Of a DNA stretch of 64,000 bases, positions 31,677 to 40,315 are shown piece after piece. Each line of letters begins with the position of its first letter. Positions within the stretch are counted from its first letter, which is position 1. The position numbers and the translations under genes were made by a program. The notes under the pieces are model-generated. The model did not search any database, was not told the origin of the DNA, and worked only from the letters and a program-made list of their open reading frames with translations. This DNA is from Myxococcaceae bacterium (lineage in GTDB: Bacteria; Myxococcota; Myxococcia; Myxococcales; Myxococcaceae), in the NCBI GenBank assembly GCA_017881265.1, contig JADGRA010000077.1, positions 1-64,000 on the forward strand. The letters run 5' to 3'.

Positions 31677-33962
31677 TCAAGGCGACTGCAGGAGCAGGAC
31701 CCAGTCCAAGGAGCCATCCGACCCAAGCCCATTTCCTGGAGGCGTGAAGGTCGCCGTCCCGGTGTTGGGGAATGGGCCTCCGGCGGAAGAATTGGTTCCG
31801 CTGGAAGGGTCGAACCACTGGGCCCGCGTGGTGCCCGCCATCTTGGTCATGTCCACCGTGACTGTCGTCGTGAACGTGAAGTACGCCAGGCCCAGGTGCC
31901 CGTCAGGCGTGACCGCCCCGAGGACATACTGGTCCGAGCAACACGAGCCGTAGCCGGCCGTCAGGAGGTTGCTCGTGCCGCCCGCGTTATCCGGCACGAG
32001 GTCCATCCAGTCGAGTGGCGCGAAGAACTGCATAGCCAGCATCGCGTTCTTGCCACCGGGGCTTCCGAGAGCAGCTTTCCAGCCGGTGTACTTGCCGTCG
32101 TTGGAATACGAATTGTATTGCTGGTTGGCGTCGGTCGATGTCCAGAAGTTCCACACCGGGTTGATGCCGAAGACGAAGCCGAATTCGCCGGACAGCATCG
32201 GCTGGTACATGTCCGACCGCAGCTGGAGCGGCGTCGAGCCGTGCTCGTTCTCGTAATACCCCTCAATCCAGAAGACCGGCCGAACCCCATGGTCCGCGGT
32301 GAATCCCTGGACGGTGAACTGGTAGTTGTGCGGAGGCGACTCGACGTACACCGTGTCGATGTCGAGCCAGCTCGGGTGCGGGGACACCCCGTACCCGGGG
32401 AAGCTCGGCTCGCCTCCCCAGTGCGCCGTCATCAGCTGCGTGCCACCCCCGGCCTTAATGCCGTTGACGATGCTCGTCACCATGAGTAGCTCTGAGGAAT
32501 TCTTCGGCGTGTAGTCACACCCATTGACCCAGATGATGTTGGGGTACGCCGTGGCGTTGTACCGGGCGCCGATGTAGCTCCCGTAGGCGGTGAGCCCTGC
32601 ATTTCCGGTGGCCGCCATGTCGTTGAACCAACCGTCCGTCCCTGCCGCCCCGCTGTACCCGACATACGAGGGGGCCAGCAGCACCAGCATGTTCCGGCTG
32701 AGCGCCTGCTGCAGAAACCAATCGACGTGGTTGAAGTAGGCGTTGTTCGGCGTCGACATGTCGTTGCAGTAAGAGGTCCCCTCGGTACTGGGGCAGCCCC
32801 CAGACGCGCGCCCGGTGAACGGAATGTCGCCGTTCGCATTCGCCCAGTTGGGGATGTGCGAGGTGAAGGAGTGCTCCACCAGGTTGACCAGAATGGTGTT
32901 GAAGCCGCGGCGCTGTCGGTCATTCAGGTAGGCGAGCGCATCCACCTCGCTGAGCTGGGCGATGGCTGACCAGGCCGCGTCGCCCTGCATGAGGAAGGGC
33001 TTCCCCGTCGCATCGACGACGTAATTCTTGCTCGCAGAAATGCGCAACGGGAACATTCCCTGCGCGTTGACGGTGATGGAGACGGACGCCGTCGTGCTTC
33101 CGAGGGAATTGGACGCCGTGACGACGTAGGTCGCAGTGGCCGCAGCCGCCGTTGGAACCCCGGTGATGGAGCCCGCCACGGGGTTGAGGCTCAGCCCCAC
33201 GGGTAGCGCTGGCAAGACGGAATAGGAGGACACGGCTCCGCCGCTGCTGCTCGGCAGGTTTGCCGTGATGGCCACGCCCACCGCGTAGACAGCGGGGTTG
33301 CTGGAATAGACGAGGTTCGTCGGCGGCCCAGTCGGCGCGCTCGGCGTCACCGGCGCAGAGGCCACGCTCGCCGGCCCCGTCCCCACTGCATTCACGGCGG
33401 ACACGGTGAAGGCGTAGCTGGTCCCGTTGGCGAGGGCCGTCACCACGGCTGTCGTGCCGTTAAAGGCAATGGCCGCCCCGGAGGTCGGCGGGGTGATGGC
33501 GATGCTGTAGCCAATGATGGGACTACCGCCCGTGGACGTGGGCGCCACCCAGGCAAGGGACGCAGACAGGTTGTCGGCGACAGCGACGACCCCCGTGGGT
33601 ACGCCGGGGACGTCGGGCGTCGTAACGGGGCCGCTTGCCGCAGCCGGGCCCGTCCCGGCCGCGTTGGTGGCCGAAACCAAAAAGGTGTACGTCCCGCCGT
33701 TGGCGAGACCTGTCACCGACGCCGTCGTCCCCGTGACGGTGACCACAGCGGTTGGCGTCGTTGGGGAGATGCTGACGCGGTAGGAAAGTATGGGGCTCCC
33801 GCCATTGGAGGCGGGCGCTGTCCAACTCAGGCTGGCAGTCCGGATGCCCACCGTCGCCGACACGCCGCTCGGCGCGCCCGGAACAGTCGAGGCTTGCGTC
33901 CCGCCACACGCGACCAAGAGAGACACCAGCGCCGTGGCTGTAAGGTGGCCGGGAATTCCCAT
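31677..33962 (-). CDS. DUF4038 glycoside-hydrolase-like lipoprotein with fibronectin III repeats
   Basis: A 761-residue lipoprotein (TALVSLLVACGG, GAGGAA before ATG 33962). Two fibronectin type III domains (about 27-115 and 118-205; both have SWTAPASNGGSPI or WVAPTSTGGSPI) are followed by a putative Ig-like domain (about 210-300, GLSLNPVAGSITGVPTAAA). The catalytic part begins near 305: PFLMQGDAAWSAIAQLSEVD, GFNTILVNLVEHSF and TQLMTAHWGGEPS, as in DUF4038 (PF13204) TIM-barrel glycosidases such as apiosidases. A C-terminal beta domain of the putative collagen-binding type follows. It probably cleaves plant or microbial polysaccharide outside the cell. The two Fn3 units are near repeats. Confidence 0.85.
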   Translation of the reverse strand: MGIPGHLTATALVSLLVACGGTQASTVPGAPSGVSATVGIRTASLSWTAPASNGGSPILSYRVSISPTTPTAVVTVTGTTASVTGLANGGTYTFLVSATNAAGTGPAAASGPVTTPDVPGVPTGVVAVADNLSASLAWVAPTSTGGSPIIGYSIAITPPTSGAAIAFNGTTAVVTALANGTSYAFTVSAVNAVGTGPASVASAPVTPSAPTGPPTNLVYSSNPAVYAVGVAITANLPSSSGGAVSSYSVLPALPVGLSLNPVAGSITGVPTAAAATATYVVTASNSLGSTTASVSITVNAQGMFPLRISASKNYVVDATGKPFLMQGDAAWSAIAQLSEVDALAYLNDRQRRGFNTILVNLVEHSFTSHIPNWANANGDIPFTGRASGGCPSTEGTSYCNDMSTPNNAYFNHVDWFLQQALSRNMLVLLAPSYVGYSGAAGTDGWFNDMAATGNAGLTAYGSYIGARYNATAYPNIIWVNGCDYTPKNSSELLMVTSIVNGIKAGGGTQLMTAHWGGEPSFPGYGVSPHPSWLDIDTVYVESPPHNYQFTVQGFTADHGVRPVFWIEGYYENEHGSTPLQLRSDMYQPMLSGEFGFVFGINPVWNFWTSTDANQQYNSYSNDGKYTGWKAALGSPGGKNAMLAMQFFAPLDWMDLVPDNAGGTSNLLTAGYGSCCSDQYVLGAVTPDGHLGLAYFTFTTTVTVDMTKMAGTTRAQWFDPSSGTNSSAGGPFPNTGTATFTPPGNGLGSDGSLDWVLLLQSP

Positions 33963-34016
33963 GACGTGATTCCTCAAACAAGCCTCCACCTTCGGACTTC
34001 CGGGGTTCGCCCTCAT

Positions 34017-34393
34017 CCTCCTACCGCATTGAGAGCCCTGCCCGGTACAGGCCGGGCACCCGTATGTGGCCGGGTTCCGTTGGACCCGAGGCGCGTCGGC
34101 GGACGAAACAGCTGCACGTTTGACTCGAGAAGTGAGCCTTCTTCACACGCAGCGCTGCAGATGGGTACGTCGTCGCAAAGGAGGGACCCTTGCCTTAAAT
34201 GCGAGCTGATTTTTCTCGGGGGACTTCATGTTCGCGGACACGCCGGCGCACTGGGGGCCAAGGGTGAAGCTCACCCATGGCCGCAGCGGCTAATGCCAAG
34301 CCCTTGTCTTCAACGGCGACGCGAGGGGAACCAGCCTCTTGCGCGGAGGGACGGGCTGGCCGCGGCCAGTCTTCTAAAGGGCTTCCCGACGCC
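34017..34393. other. intergenic region, promoter area
   Basis: About 375 bases between two divergent genes. It contains GCCCGGTACAGGCCGGGCACC-like imperfect inverted repeats near 34038-34060 but no supportable gene. The radical SAM gene and the DUF4038 gene probably both start from here. Confidence 0.4.
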
Positions 34394-35506
34394 ATGCCCT
34401 TGATTTGCAACTACTACGTCACGCTGCGCTGCAACCAGCGGTGCGTCTTCTGCAACATTCCGCATACCAACGCTGGCACGCCTGACCGCGAGCCGAGTCC
34501 CGCGCAGCTGGTCGCCAACCTGCGGGACCTCAAGCGGCTGGGCGTGCGGCTGCTCGACGTCACGGGGGGAGAGCCTCTCCTGTACAGGCACCTTATCGGG
34601 CTCCTGACGCTGGCCAAGCGGAACCGCCTCCGGACCACCCTCACCACCAACGGCATGCTGTACCCGAAGTTTGCGAGGGCGTTGGCGGGAAAAGTCGACG
34701 CACTTTTGTTCTCTGTCGAATCCCCGGACGCTGCCGAACACGACCGCATCCGAGCCACGCCCTCGTTCCAGTTGGTGATGGAAGCCCTCCGCGTCGCGCG
34801 CCAGCTGAAGCAGGACCTCTTCCTCTCGCACGTGGTGACGGACGAGTCCGTGGGCCGCGTGGACGAGATGGTTCGCTTTGCGAGGCAGCAGCGGGCCATC
34901 CTGTTCCTCAACCCCTGCTTCTCCTTCTTCGGCAACGGCGGCCTCGTCCCGGAGAGGGCGCAGGAACTCCACCAGTACGTCGGGCAACGGGACGTCATCG
35001 TCGACAGGGCCCAGCTTCGCCTTATCGCATCGGGCGGAAACGACCCGGCCGAACCCGTCTGCCGCGCAGTGACGTCCACCGTCGTCCTCTCGCCGGACGA
35101 CCAGCTGTGGCTGCCCTGCTACCACTTCCGGCAGGCGGGCATCCCCATCGAGAACAACCTCTACGGCGTCTACACCAAGCACCCGGCGGTGCAGGACTCC
35201 AGGCGGACGCAAGGGACGCATGACTTCTGCACCGGCTGCACGGTGTACTGCTACATGCGGAGCTCGCTGGGCTGGAAGTACCCCATCGACACTGCAGCCC
35301 TGGCCGCGCACTACGTCCGCGAGCGGGTGCGCCAGCGGGTGAGACGGGCGCTTTGGGCCGCCGGAAGCGGCGCCTGCGACCCGTCCGGAAGCGTCCACCC
35401 CCTCGTCCGCATGACGGCTGGGGCGGACCGCGCGGGTGGATGCCGGCCAGGCGCGCAGGAAGCGTCTCGGCGTCCAGCGGTGCGGCCGCTTACCAGCGGA
35501 CGATGA
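34394..35506 (+). CDS. radical SAM protein with a C-terminal auxiliary cysteine cluster
   Basis: A 370-residue enzyme. The SAM-cluster motif CNQRCVFC (Cys13, 17, 20) is followed by LLDVTGGEPLLYRHL (the GGE motif) and TLTTNGMLY. The C-terminal part has cysteines in PVCRAVTS, LPCYHFR and HDFCTGCTVYCYMR, suggesting a SPASM/twitch-type second iron-sulfur cluster. ATG 34394 is chosen because the motif starts right after it; an upstream in-frame ATG at 34277 would add 39 unlikely residues. Such enzymes modify peptides, cofactors or sugars. No precursor peptide or partner gene is obvious nearby, so the substrate is open. Its end overlaps the convergent DUF3047 gene by 17 bases. Confidence 0.85.
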   Translation: MPLICNYYVTLRCNQRCVFCNIPHTNAGTPDREPSPAQLVANLRDLKRLGVRLLDVTGGEPLLYRHLIGLLTLAKRNRLRTTLTTNGMLYPKFARALAGKVDALLFSVESPDAAEHDRIRATPSFQLVMEALRVARQLKQDLFLSHVVTDESVGRVDEMVRFARQQRAILFLNPCFSFFGNGGLVPERAQELHQYVGQRDVIVDRAQLRLIASGGNDPAEPVCRAVTSTVVLSPDDQLWLPCYHFRQAGIPIENNLYGVYTKHPAVQDSRRTQGTHDFCTGCTVYCYMRSSLGWKYPIDTAALAAHYVRERVRQRVRRALWAAGSGACDPSGSVHPLVRMTAGADRAGGCRPGAQEASRRPAVRPLTSGR

Positions 35507-36272
35507 AGTCCGCGTAGTCGCCTTCGGCGGGTGACTGGGAGTTGTCGCCGTCCGTCATGAGGCCGAGACCGACGAAGTCCGGGACGTCCTGCAGCTTGCC
35601 TCCGTAGTGCTTGACGAACTCGGCTCTCGGGTCGACTTCGACGGTTTCCCAGACGTTGAGCGGACCGCCCGTCCGCAGAAGGATGGTGTCCCGGTCGAAG
35701 AACCACCCGCGGGACGACACGCAGGAGGTGCCAGGGGTCCCAAGCGTGCTCCACGCGTACTTGAGGACCATGATTTTGATGCCCGCCTTGAAGGCGAGAA
35801 AGACGGAGGCGGCATTGTCGGAGAAGCCCGGTCCACAGTCGTTTGCGTCCTTGGGGAGGGCGTGGACACGCCAGCGCCAGCTCACCTGCTTGACGGTGTG
35901 CCAGGCCTTGTCCGGGGTTTCCGCGTAGAGGACGACGTTTCCCAAGGGCGGGGTGTACACGCCCCGAATCATCCGGATGTCCCCTTCACTCACCACCTCG
36001 TAGTAGTTGACCGGTCCCGAGTCCTGCGTGAAGACCTTAAACTTCTCCAGCGGAACGACTGCCTGGTGCTCGCCGATGGCTGAAGCCGCCACGGCACGGA
36101 TGACGGGACCCGAGCTGCTACCATCGGCTGGAGCCGGCATGGCACGCATGGCGGGAGCCGACGTGCCATCAACGGCTGCAGCCGGCGTGGCACCGATGGA
36201 GGGGGACGGCGTGCCGCCGTCGGCGAGGGCCGTGGCAAGGACGACCATGAGCAAGTGACTGGCGTGGGGCAT
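35490..36272 (-). CDS. DUF3047 secreted protein
   Basis: A 260-residue protein with a hydrophobic N-terminus (MPHASHLLMVVLATALADGG) and then a 45-residue linker of imperfect Ala/Pro/Ser/Met repeats. The DUF3047 domain occupies about residues 75-260: VSWRWRVHALPKDANDCGPG, IKIMVLKYAWSTLGTPGTSC, WETVEVDPRAEFVKHYGGK and VGLGLMTDGDNSQSPAEGDY. The W.W.V, L.Y.W and G..LMTD.DN.....A.YAD motifs define this family of exported proteins of unknown function. The linker repeats come from short degenerate DNA repeats (about 36110-36220) and may vary in length between strains. Confidence 0.8.
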   Translation of the reverse strand: MPHASHLLMVVLATALADGGTPSPSIGATPAAAVDGTSAPAMRAMPAPADGSSSGPVIRAVAASAIGEHQAVVPLEKFKVFTQDSGPVNYYEVVSEGDIRMIRGVYTPPLGNVVLYAETPDKAWHTVKQVSWRWRVHALPKDANDCGPGFSDNAASVFLAFKAGIKIMVLKYAWSTLGTPGTSCVSSRGWFFDRDTILLRTGGPLNVWETVEVDPRAEFVKHYGGKLQDVPDFVGLGLMTDGDNSQSPAEGDYADFIVRW

Positions 36273-36364
36273 GGAAAGGGAGTGTTGCTTCCGGGTGAGC
36301 GGCTTTCCTAACGCGGAAGGCGCCCCGGGTCGATGGGACGTGCCGCCCTGGCCGACTGCCTACG

Positions 36365-36967
36365 TCAGTGGGCTTCGTCCAGGTCCCTGGGAGAGCCCGG
36401 CCCTTCCGGGGAGCGCGCGCAGCAACCAGGAGCGTCGAGCACGCGAAGTCGCTCGAGCTGGCGAATCGACCGGGACGGCATGCCGTCTGTCAGCACCACC
36501 AGGCGAAAGGGCCCAACGTCGGAAGCCAGCGGCTTTCCGTCGACCTCCCAGGCCAGGAGGGCCACCGTTTGGCCCATGCCTTCCGACACCTCCGCGCAGC
36601 TGAAGACGGCCTGGAAGCCGTCGCGGGCGGTGGCCACCAGCACCTGGCGGTAACCCTTCACCTTTTGCGACAACGGGACGTCCTTCCCCATCGGCCCGGG
36701 CGTAAAGCCGAAGTGGGCCAGCACCTTGTCGACGCGGACCCCCTTCACCTGGTCGGTTTCCCCATGGGTAGTCCACGCCAGCGTCACCGGTCCGAGCCGC
36801 TCGAGCTCCGCCACGCTGAGGGTGCCCGTCTTTGGTAGCGAGCCGTCCACCCGGACGGAGGGCGCAGGCGACGCCTCGAACGCGACCGTCCCGGTGGGCA
36901 GGAAGGCCAGGCCCAACAGGAGCGCCGACGCGCAGGCCCAGCGACTACTTCGCAACCAGGACCTCAC
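36365..36967 (-). CDS. exported molybdopterin-binding oxidoreductase domain protein
   Basis: A 200-residue protein with a signal peptide (CASALLLGLAFLPTGTVAF) and a domain like the sulfite-oxidase molybdopterin fold without the catalytic Cys region: PSVRVDGSLPKTGTLSVAEL, KGVRVDKVLAHFGFTPGP, GYRQVLVATARDGFQAVFSC, and GPFRLVVLTDGMPSRSIRQL. 'LTD..PSR.I.QL..L.V' is the characteristic end of this small class. The start overlaps the end of the Mop gene by 23 bases, so the two are co-translated. It may bind a molybdopterin-like ligand or be a degenerate relative of sulfite oxidase. The pairing with Mop supports a molybdenum link. Confidence 0.8.
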   Translation of the reverse strand: MRSWLRSSRWACASALLLGLAFLPTGTVAFEASPAPSVRVDGSLPKTGTLSVAELERLGPVTLAWTTHGETDQVKGVRVDKVLAHFGFTPGPMGKDVPLSQKVKGYRQVLVATARDGFQAVFSCAEVSEGMGQTVALLAWEVDGKPLASDVGPFRLVVLTDGMPSRSIRQLERLRVLDAPGCCARSPEGPGSPRDLDEAH

Positions 36968-37148
36968 TTGCCTTGATGATGACCGTCACCGCATCCCCAG
37001 CCTTGAGGGCGAGCTTGTCGGCCGAGGTCTTGGTGATGGTGGACACCAACTCGTTTCCACCGACATCCATGATGACTTCCGCCGTCAGGCCGTCGGTCTT
37101 CACAGACTTCACCTTGCCCTTGAGCTGGTTGCGCGCGCTGAGTTCCAT
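36945..37148 (-). CDS. molbindin-like Mop/TOBE domain protein
   Basis: A 67-residue single TOBE domain: MELSARNQLKGKVKSVKTDG, LTAEVIMDVGGNELVSTITK, TSADKLALKAGDAVTVIIKA, SEVLVAK. SARNQL.G.V is the molybdate-binding opening of molbindins, which store or buffer molybdate/tungstate as hexamers in the cytoplasm. ATG 37148 is chosen over 37163 because SARNQL starts two residues later. It is encoded between an outer-membrane protein gene (18 bases upstream) and the molybdopterin-domain gene, an evident operon controlled from the divergent region at 38130-38274. Confidence 0.9.
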   Translation of the reverse strand: MELSARNQLKGKVKSVKTDGLTAEVIMDVGGNELVSTITKTSADKLALKAGDAVTVIIKASEVLVAK

Positions 37149-37165
37149 GTGCAGCCCTCCCACAA

Positions 37166-38130
37166 CTAGAAGTTCAGGATGTAGGTCAGACGGTAAGCGA
37201 TGGAGTACGCCGGGTTGCTGGTGAGCGGAAAGTCGATGCCGAACATCAGCGAGTTCTTCGGGACGAACCAGAAACGGATGCCCGGGGTCAGGCTAAGGAT
37301 GGTGCTGATGTTGGTGCCGTCGAGCGGCGTGGTGCCGGAGAACTCGAGAAATGTCGTGAAGTTCCCAAGCACGGGCGTGTTGGCGGGCAGCCAGGTCTCG
37401 GCCAGGGAGAGTGCGTAACTGAAGTCATTCGTCGTGGCTCCCTTCTTGGGCGAGCCGACCTGGTTGTCGTAGGTAAGCGAGTAATACAGGCCGAATCGGC
37501 CCAGCACCGGGACGACGGCGCCCACGTCTTGCCAACCCGTGAGGGTGTAGCTCATGGTGGTCGTCGTCTGGCCGATGGTCTTGTTGGGAAACGCCACCTT
37601 GTAGTTGAAGGCGTAAGAGGCGGTTTCTGTGTCCACCAGCTGGAAGCGCAGAATGGCGCCACCCCCAGGACCGTTGACCGGCGCTCCACTGGGCGGCTGA
37701 TTCCACTGGTAGTTGGTGATGACCTCGAGCATGAGGCGTCGGTCTACCGCGTAGGCGATGAGCGCATTCGCGAGCTGGGTGTCGCGCACCTTCGGGTTGT
37801 TGTTGACGGCCGTGTAGACGTAGTCGAGCCGGAACTCCTGCTCGAGGAAGTTGGTGGTGACGCGAAGCAACGCCATGTCCGGCGAGAGGCGGTGACGGTG
37901 GACCCAGGCGTCGGTCCACCCCTCGGTGAAGAAATTCAACGGGGTGAGGTCCGCGGGCTGGCCCCCTTCGTGTTCCGCTGCCATGTCTGTGTGGGCCATG
38001 CCCACCGCGCCCGGCGGGGCCGCGACGGCGCCCTCTGGCTGTGGTGCCTCTCCAGATTGCTGCGCCACTGCCCCCCCGCCGACAACACCGAGACGAGCGT
38101 GCAAACCAAAACCGACCGTGCAGGTGGCAT
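37166..38130 (-). pseudogene. outer-membrane beta-barrel-like protein with a homopolymer frameshift
   Basis: From ATG 38130 (GGAGGGAAG upstream) the frame gives a signal peptide, MPPARSVLVCTLVSVLSAGG, and then derails at a G7 tract (plus-strand C7, 38071-38077). One extra G joins it to the main frame with a perfect cleavage site (AGGAVAQQSGEAPQPEG). The rest, about 300 residues, is barrel-like: LEVITNYQWNQPPSGAPV, ASYAFNYKVAFPNKTIGQTT, FGLYYSLTYDNQVGSPKKG, and it ends AYRLTYILNF with a terminal aromatic residue. It resembles the MetA-pathway/transporter-type outer-membrane proteins. The tract may be an assembly error or a phase-variable switch. Its place with Mop suggests a metal-oxyanion-related porin (inference). 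Confidence 0.75.
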
Positions 38131-38273
38131 CTTCCCTCCCGACAAGGCAACCGCAGGACTTTTCCCGGGGGCGCTTGCACCACCCTGGCCATGGTTCAGC
38201 GACGGATGATCCTCATAGCAACCTGTAATCGTGCTTAAAAGGACTTTATGTGTCTTCTAGTTGCTCATAGTGC

Positions 38274-39203
38274 ATGGAACGTCCAATGAGCGGTGCACCG
38301 CCCCCACCCGAGGTGGCAGCGCGTGCCCGCCCGGGTGCCCCGTCCGTGCTGCTCACGACAGCCGAGGTGGCAGCGCTGCTCAGGGTCCACCCCAAGCACG
38401 TCTACCGTCTCCTCAAGAAGGGCCTGCCCGCGCGACGCGTCGGGTCCGAATGGCGCTTCGACCGCGCGGACGTCCTCGTCTGGTCGGGCGGCAGCACGCC
38501 GGTGGCCGACGCTGAAACGCTGGTGGCCGCGTCCTCCGCGGGTGCCCCAGCCCTCGTCGCCGGCAATGGCGACATCGTGCTCATGTCGCTGCTCCGGCTG
38601 GCCGCACAGCAGGGCCCGCCCCTGCTCGGCTTCGTCCAGGCCGACCGGCGCACGGGCCTGGACCTGCTGGCCGCAGGCGCCGTGCTCGCCACCGGAGCCC
38701 ACGCGGGCGGCTTTCCGACGCATGTGGGCGTCGAGCGGGTCGCTAGAATCCATCTCGTCCGGCGCGAGATTGGCCTTCTGACGCGACCCGGGGAAAAGGC
38801 CCTCCGCCTCGAGGAACTGTCCCAGCGGCGCCTCGCCTCGCGGCCGACGTCCGCGGGCGTCCGCACGTACCTCGACGCGGCGCTGCGGGGGGCGAAGCTG
38901 GACCCCGAGCGCGTCCACCGCCGGGCCCAGCTGCTGTCCTCGCACCTGGACGTCGTCCTGGCCGTCGTGTCTGGAGGCGCCGACGTGGGCCTCGCCTCCC
39001 GGGCGTGGGGCGCCCGCGCCGGCCTCGACTTTCACCCACTGGCCACGGAGGCCTATGGGCTGCTCGTCAAGGCGCGGGACCTCGGCGAGGCCCCTGTCGT
39101 CCGCGTCTGCGAAGTCGCCCAGGGGTCGGCGTTCCGTTCCGAGGTCGGAGCCATCCCGGGCTACGACGCCGACGGGGCGGGCGACATCCGGTACGACGCT
39201 TGA
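38274..39203 (+). CDS. HTH plus periplasmic-binding-protein-like regulator, probably molybdate-responsive
   Basis: A 309-residue one-component regulator. Residues about 24-65 are an excisionase/MerR-like HTH (LLTTAEVAALLRVHPKHVYR, LLKKGLPARRVGSEWRF). Residues about 85-300 form a substrate-binding fold of the PBP-like (PF12727) class: APALVAGNGDIVLMSLLRLA, NRQ-less HLVRREIGLLTRPGEKALRL, HLDVVLAVVSGGADVGLASR, and FHPLATEAYGLLVKARDL. This combination is the molybdate/tungstate-sensing regulator type found by molybdopterin genes. It is divergent from the porin-Mop-oxidoreductase operon, with a 143-base AT-rich region between them, and probably controls it. The start may be ATG 38274 or 38286. Confidence 0.85.
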   Translation: MERPMSGAPPPPEVAARARPGAPSVLLTTAEVAALLRVHPKHVYRLLKKGLPARRVGSEWRFDRADVLVWSGGSTPVADAETLVAASSAGAPALVAGNGDIVLMSLLRLAAQQGPPLLGFVQADRRTGLDLLAAGAVLATGAHAGGFPTHVGVERVARIHLVRREIGLLTRPGEKALRLEELSQRRLASRPTSAGVRTYLDAALRGAKLDPERVHRRAQLLSSHLDVVLAVVSGGADVGLASRAWGARAGLDFHPLATEAYGLLVKARDLGEAPVVRVCEVAQGSAFRSEVGAIPGYDADGAGDIRYDA

Positions 39204-39222
39204 GGGCAGTGGGGCCCCGCAG

Positions 39223-39765
39223 CTAGGCGGCAGCTGGCCGCGGGGCCAGCGCCCAGGTCGGGCTGAGAATGACGGCGAAGCCCGCGACGAGGAGGAGGAG
39301 ACCGAGAGCGCCGAACTGGAGGCAGCCCAGGGCCCCGGCCAGCGTGCCCACGGCGCCGGCCACCGCCAGGAAGGCCCGACGACCTTCAGGGAGGGCGGTG
39401 CTTCGCCAGGCAATGACGCCGCCGGCGACGATGCCGCCGGCGAGGCAACTCACCAGGCACAGCGTCGTGCAGTCGCGGAGGCCACACCCCATGCCGGCCT
39501 GCATGGCTAGCGCAGGCACGAACAGCGGCACCAGGCCCGCTGTCAGCCCCGGCAGCACGGCCCGGGCGCTCACGCGGCGCCAGAGGCCCGCGCCGAGCAC
39601 GGAGGCGAGTAACAGGGCGCCGAGAAACGGCACCTGGCTGTGGTTGGGCCGACTCATCACGTACGCCACCAGGGCCACGGCCGCGGCAAGGCCGGGCAAA
39701 GCGACGCGAAGTCGCCCAACTTCATAGCTAAAGCGTGCGCGCCGCAGCAGGTCAGTCGAGTCCAT
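39223..39765 (-). CDS. six-span membrane protein, likely anti-sigma partner
   Basis: A 180-residue protein starting MDSTDLLRRARFSYEVGRLR with six hydrophobic helices (VALPGLAAAVALVAYVMS; QVPFLGALLLASVLGAGL; RAVLPGLTAGLVPLFVPALA; LCLVSCLAGGIVAGGVIAW; FLAVAGAVGTLAGALGCLQF; LLLLVAGFAVILSPTWAL). It overlaps the preceding ECF sigma gene by 14 bases. Six-span proteins coupled to ECF sigma genes act as anti-sigma factors in the DUF1109/NrsF group, although the family motif is not obvious. The role is inferred from gene order. It carries Cys pairs (GMGCGLRDCTTLCLVSC) that could sense redox state or metal. Confidence 0.7.
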   Translation of the reverse strand: MDSTDLLRRARFSYEVGRLRVALPGLAAAVALVAYVMSRPNHSQVPFLGALLLASVLGAGLWRRVSARAVLPGLTAGLVPLFVPALAMQAGMGCGLRDCTTLCLVSCLAGGIVAGGVIAWRSTALPEGRRAFLAVAGAVGTLAGALGCLQFGALGLLLLVAGFAVILSPTWALAPRPAAA

Positions 39766-40282
39766 AGCGCGCCCTCCAGGCCCCTCGCAGACGGTGGACT
39801 GCTCGCTCGAGGCGCTTGCGGAACGTCGCCCCCGGCACCTCCGGCCGCGGCTCCAGCTCAATCCACGCCAGCAAGGTGTTCACGTCCTCCGCTGTCATCG
39901 TCCCCAGCACCTCCCCCAGGGCGCCACGCAGCTCCTCCCGGGCCACGCTACGTTCCGCCTCGCCGTCGACACTGATGGTCGCCAGCGGAGCGTCCGACGT
40001 CTCGCGGCGCCGGGTCCGCTTCCGGGCGAGGGTGCGGCATTCGGACGTCGCCACGGCGAGCGCCCAGCCCAGCGCATCCCCATGCACGTCGAAGTCGGAG
40101 ACCTGGAAGAAGAGTCTCTCCAAGGCCACCTGGGTCGCATCCTCCGCGTCGGCGGCGTTGCGTAGCATTCTACGACACCAGCGAAGGACGAGCGGGTGGA
40201 GCGCGTCGAAGACTGCGCGCAGCGCGCGCCGGTCGCCGTTCGCGAGCCGAACCATGCCTGCTTGAAGCTCATGGCGCTCCAC
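39752..40282 (-). CDS. ECF-type RNA polymerase sigma factor
   Basis: A 176-residue protein with region 2 at about 10-80 (RALRAVFDALHPLVLRWCRR, AADAEDATQVALERLFFQV, ALGWALAVATSECRTLARK) and a shortened region 4 (AEDVNTLLAWIELEPRPEVP, GATFRKRLERAVHRLRGAWR). The DAEDATQ.A motif is typical for core binding. Region 4 does not show the usual E-x-A-..-G-x-S-x-G-T-V pattern, which is odd and may alter promoter choice. It is followed, with 14 bases overlap, by a six-span membrane protein, a likely anti-sigma factor. A Cys-rich secreted peptide gene stands just upstream. Confidence 0.8.
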   Translation of the reverse strand: MERHELQAGMVRLANGDRRALRAVFDALHPLVLRWCRRMLRNAADAEDATQVALERLFFQVSDFDVHGDALGWALAVATSECRTLARKRTRRRETSDAPLATISVDGEAERSVAREELRGALGEVLGTMTAEDVNTLLAWIELEPRPEVPGATFRKRLERAVHRLRGAWRARYGLD

Positions 40283-40315
40283 CCTGTCGATTTCGCTCCG
40301 TCGTCGGCTGCCTTT

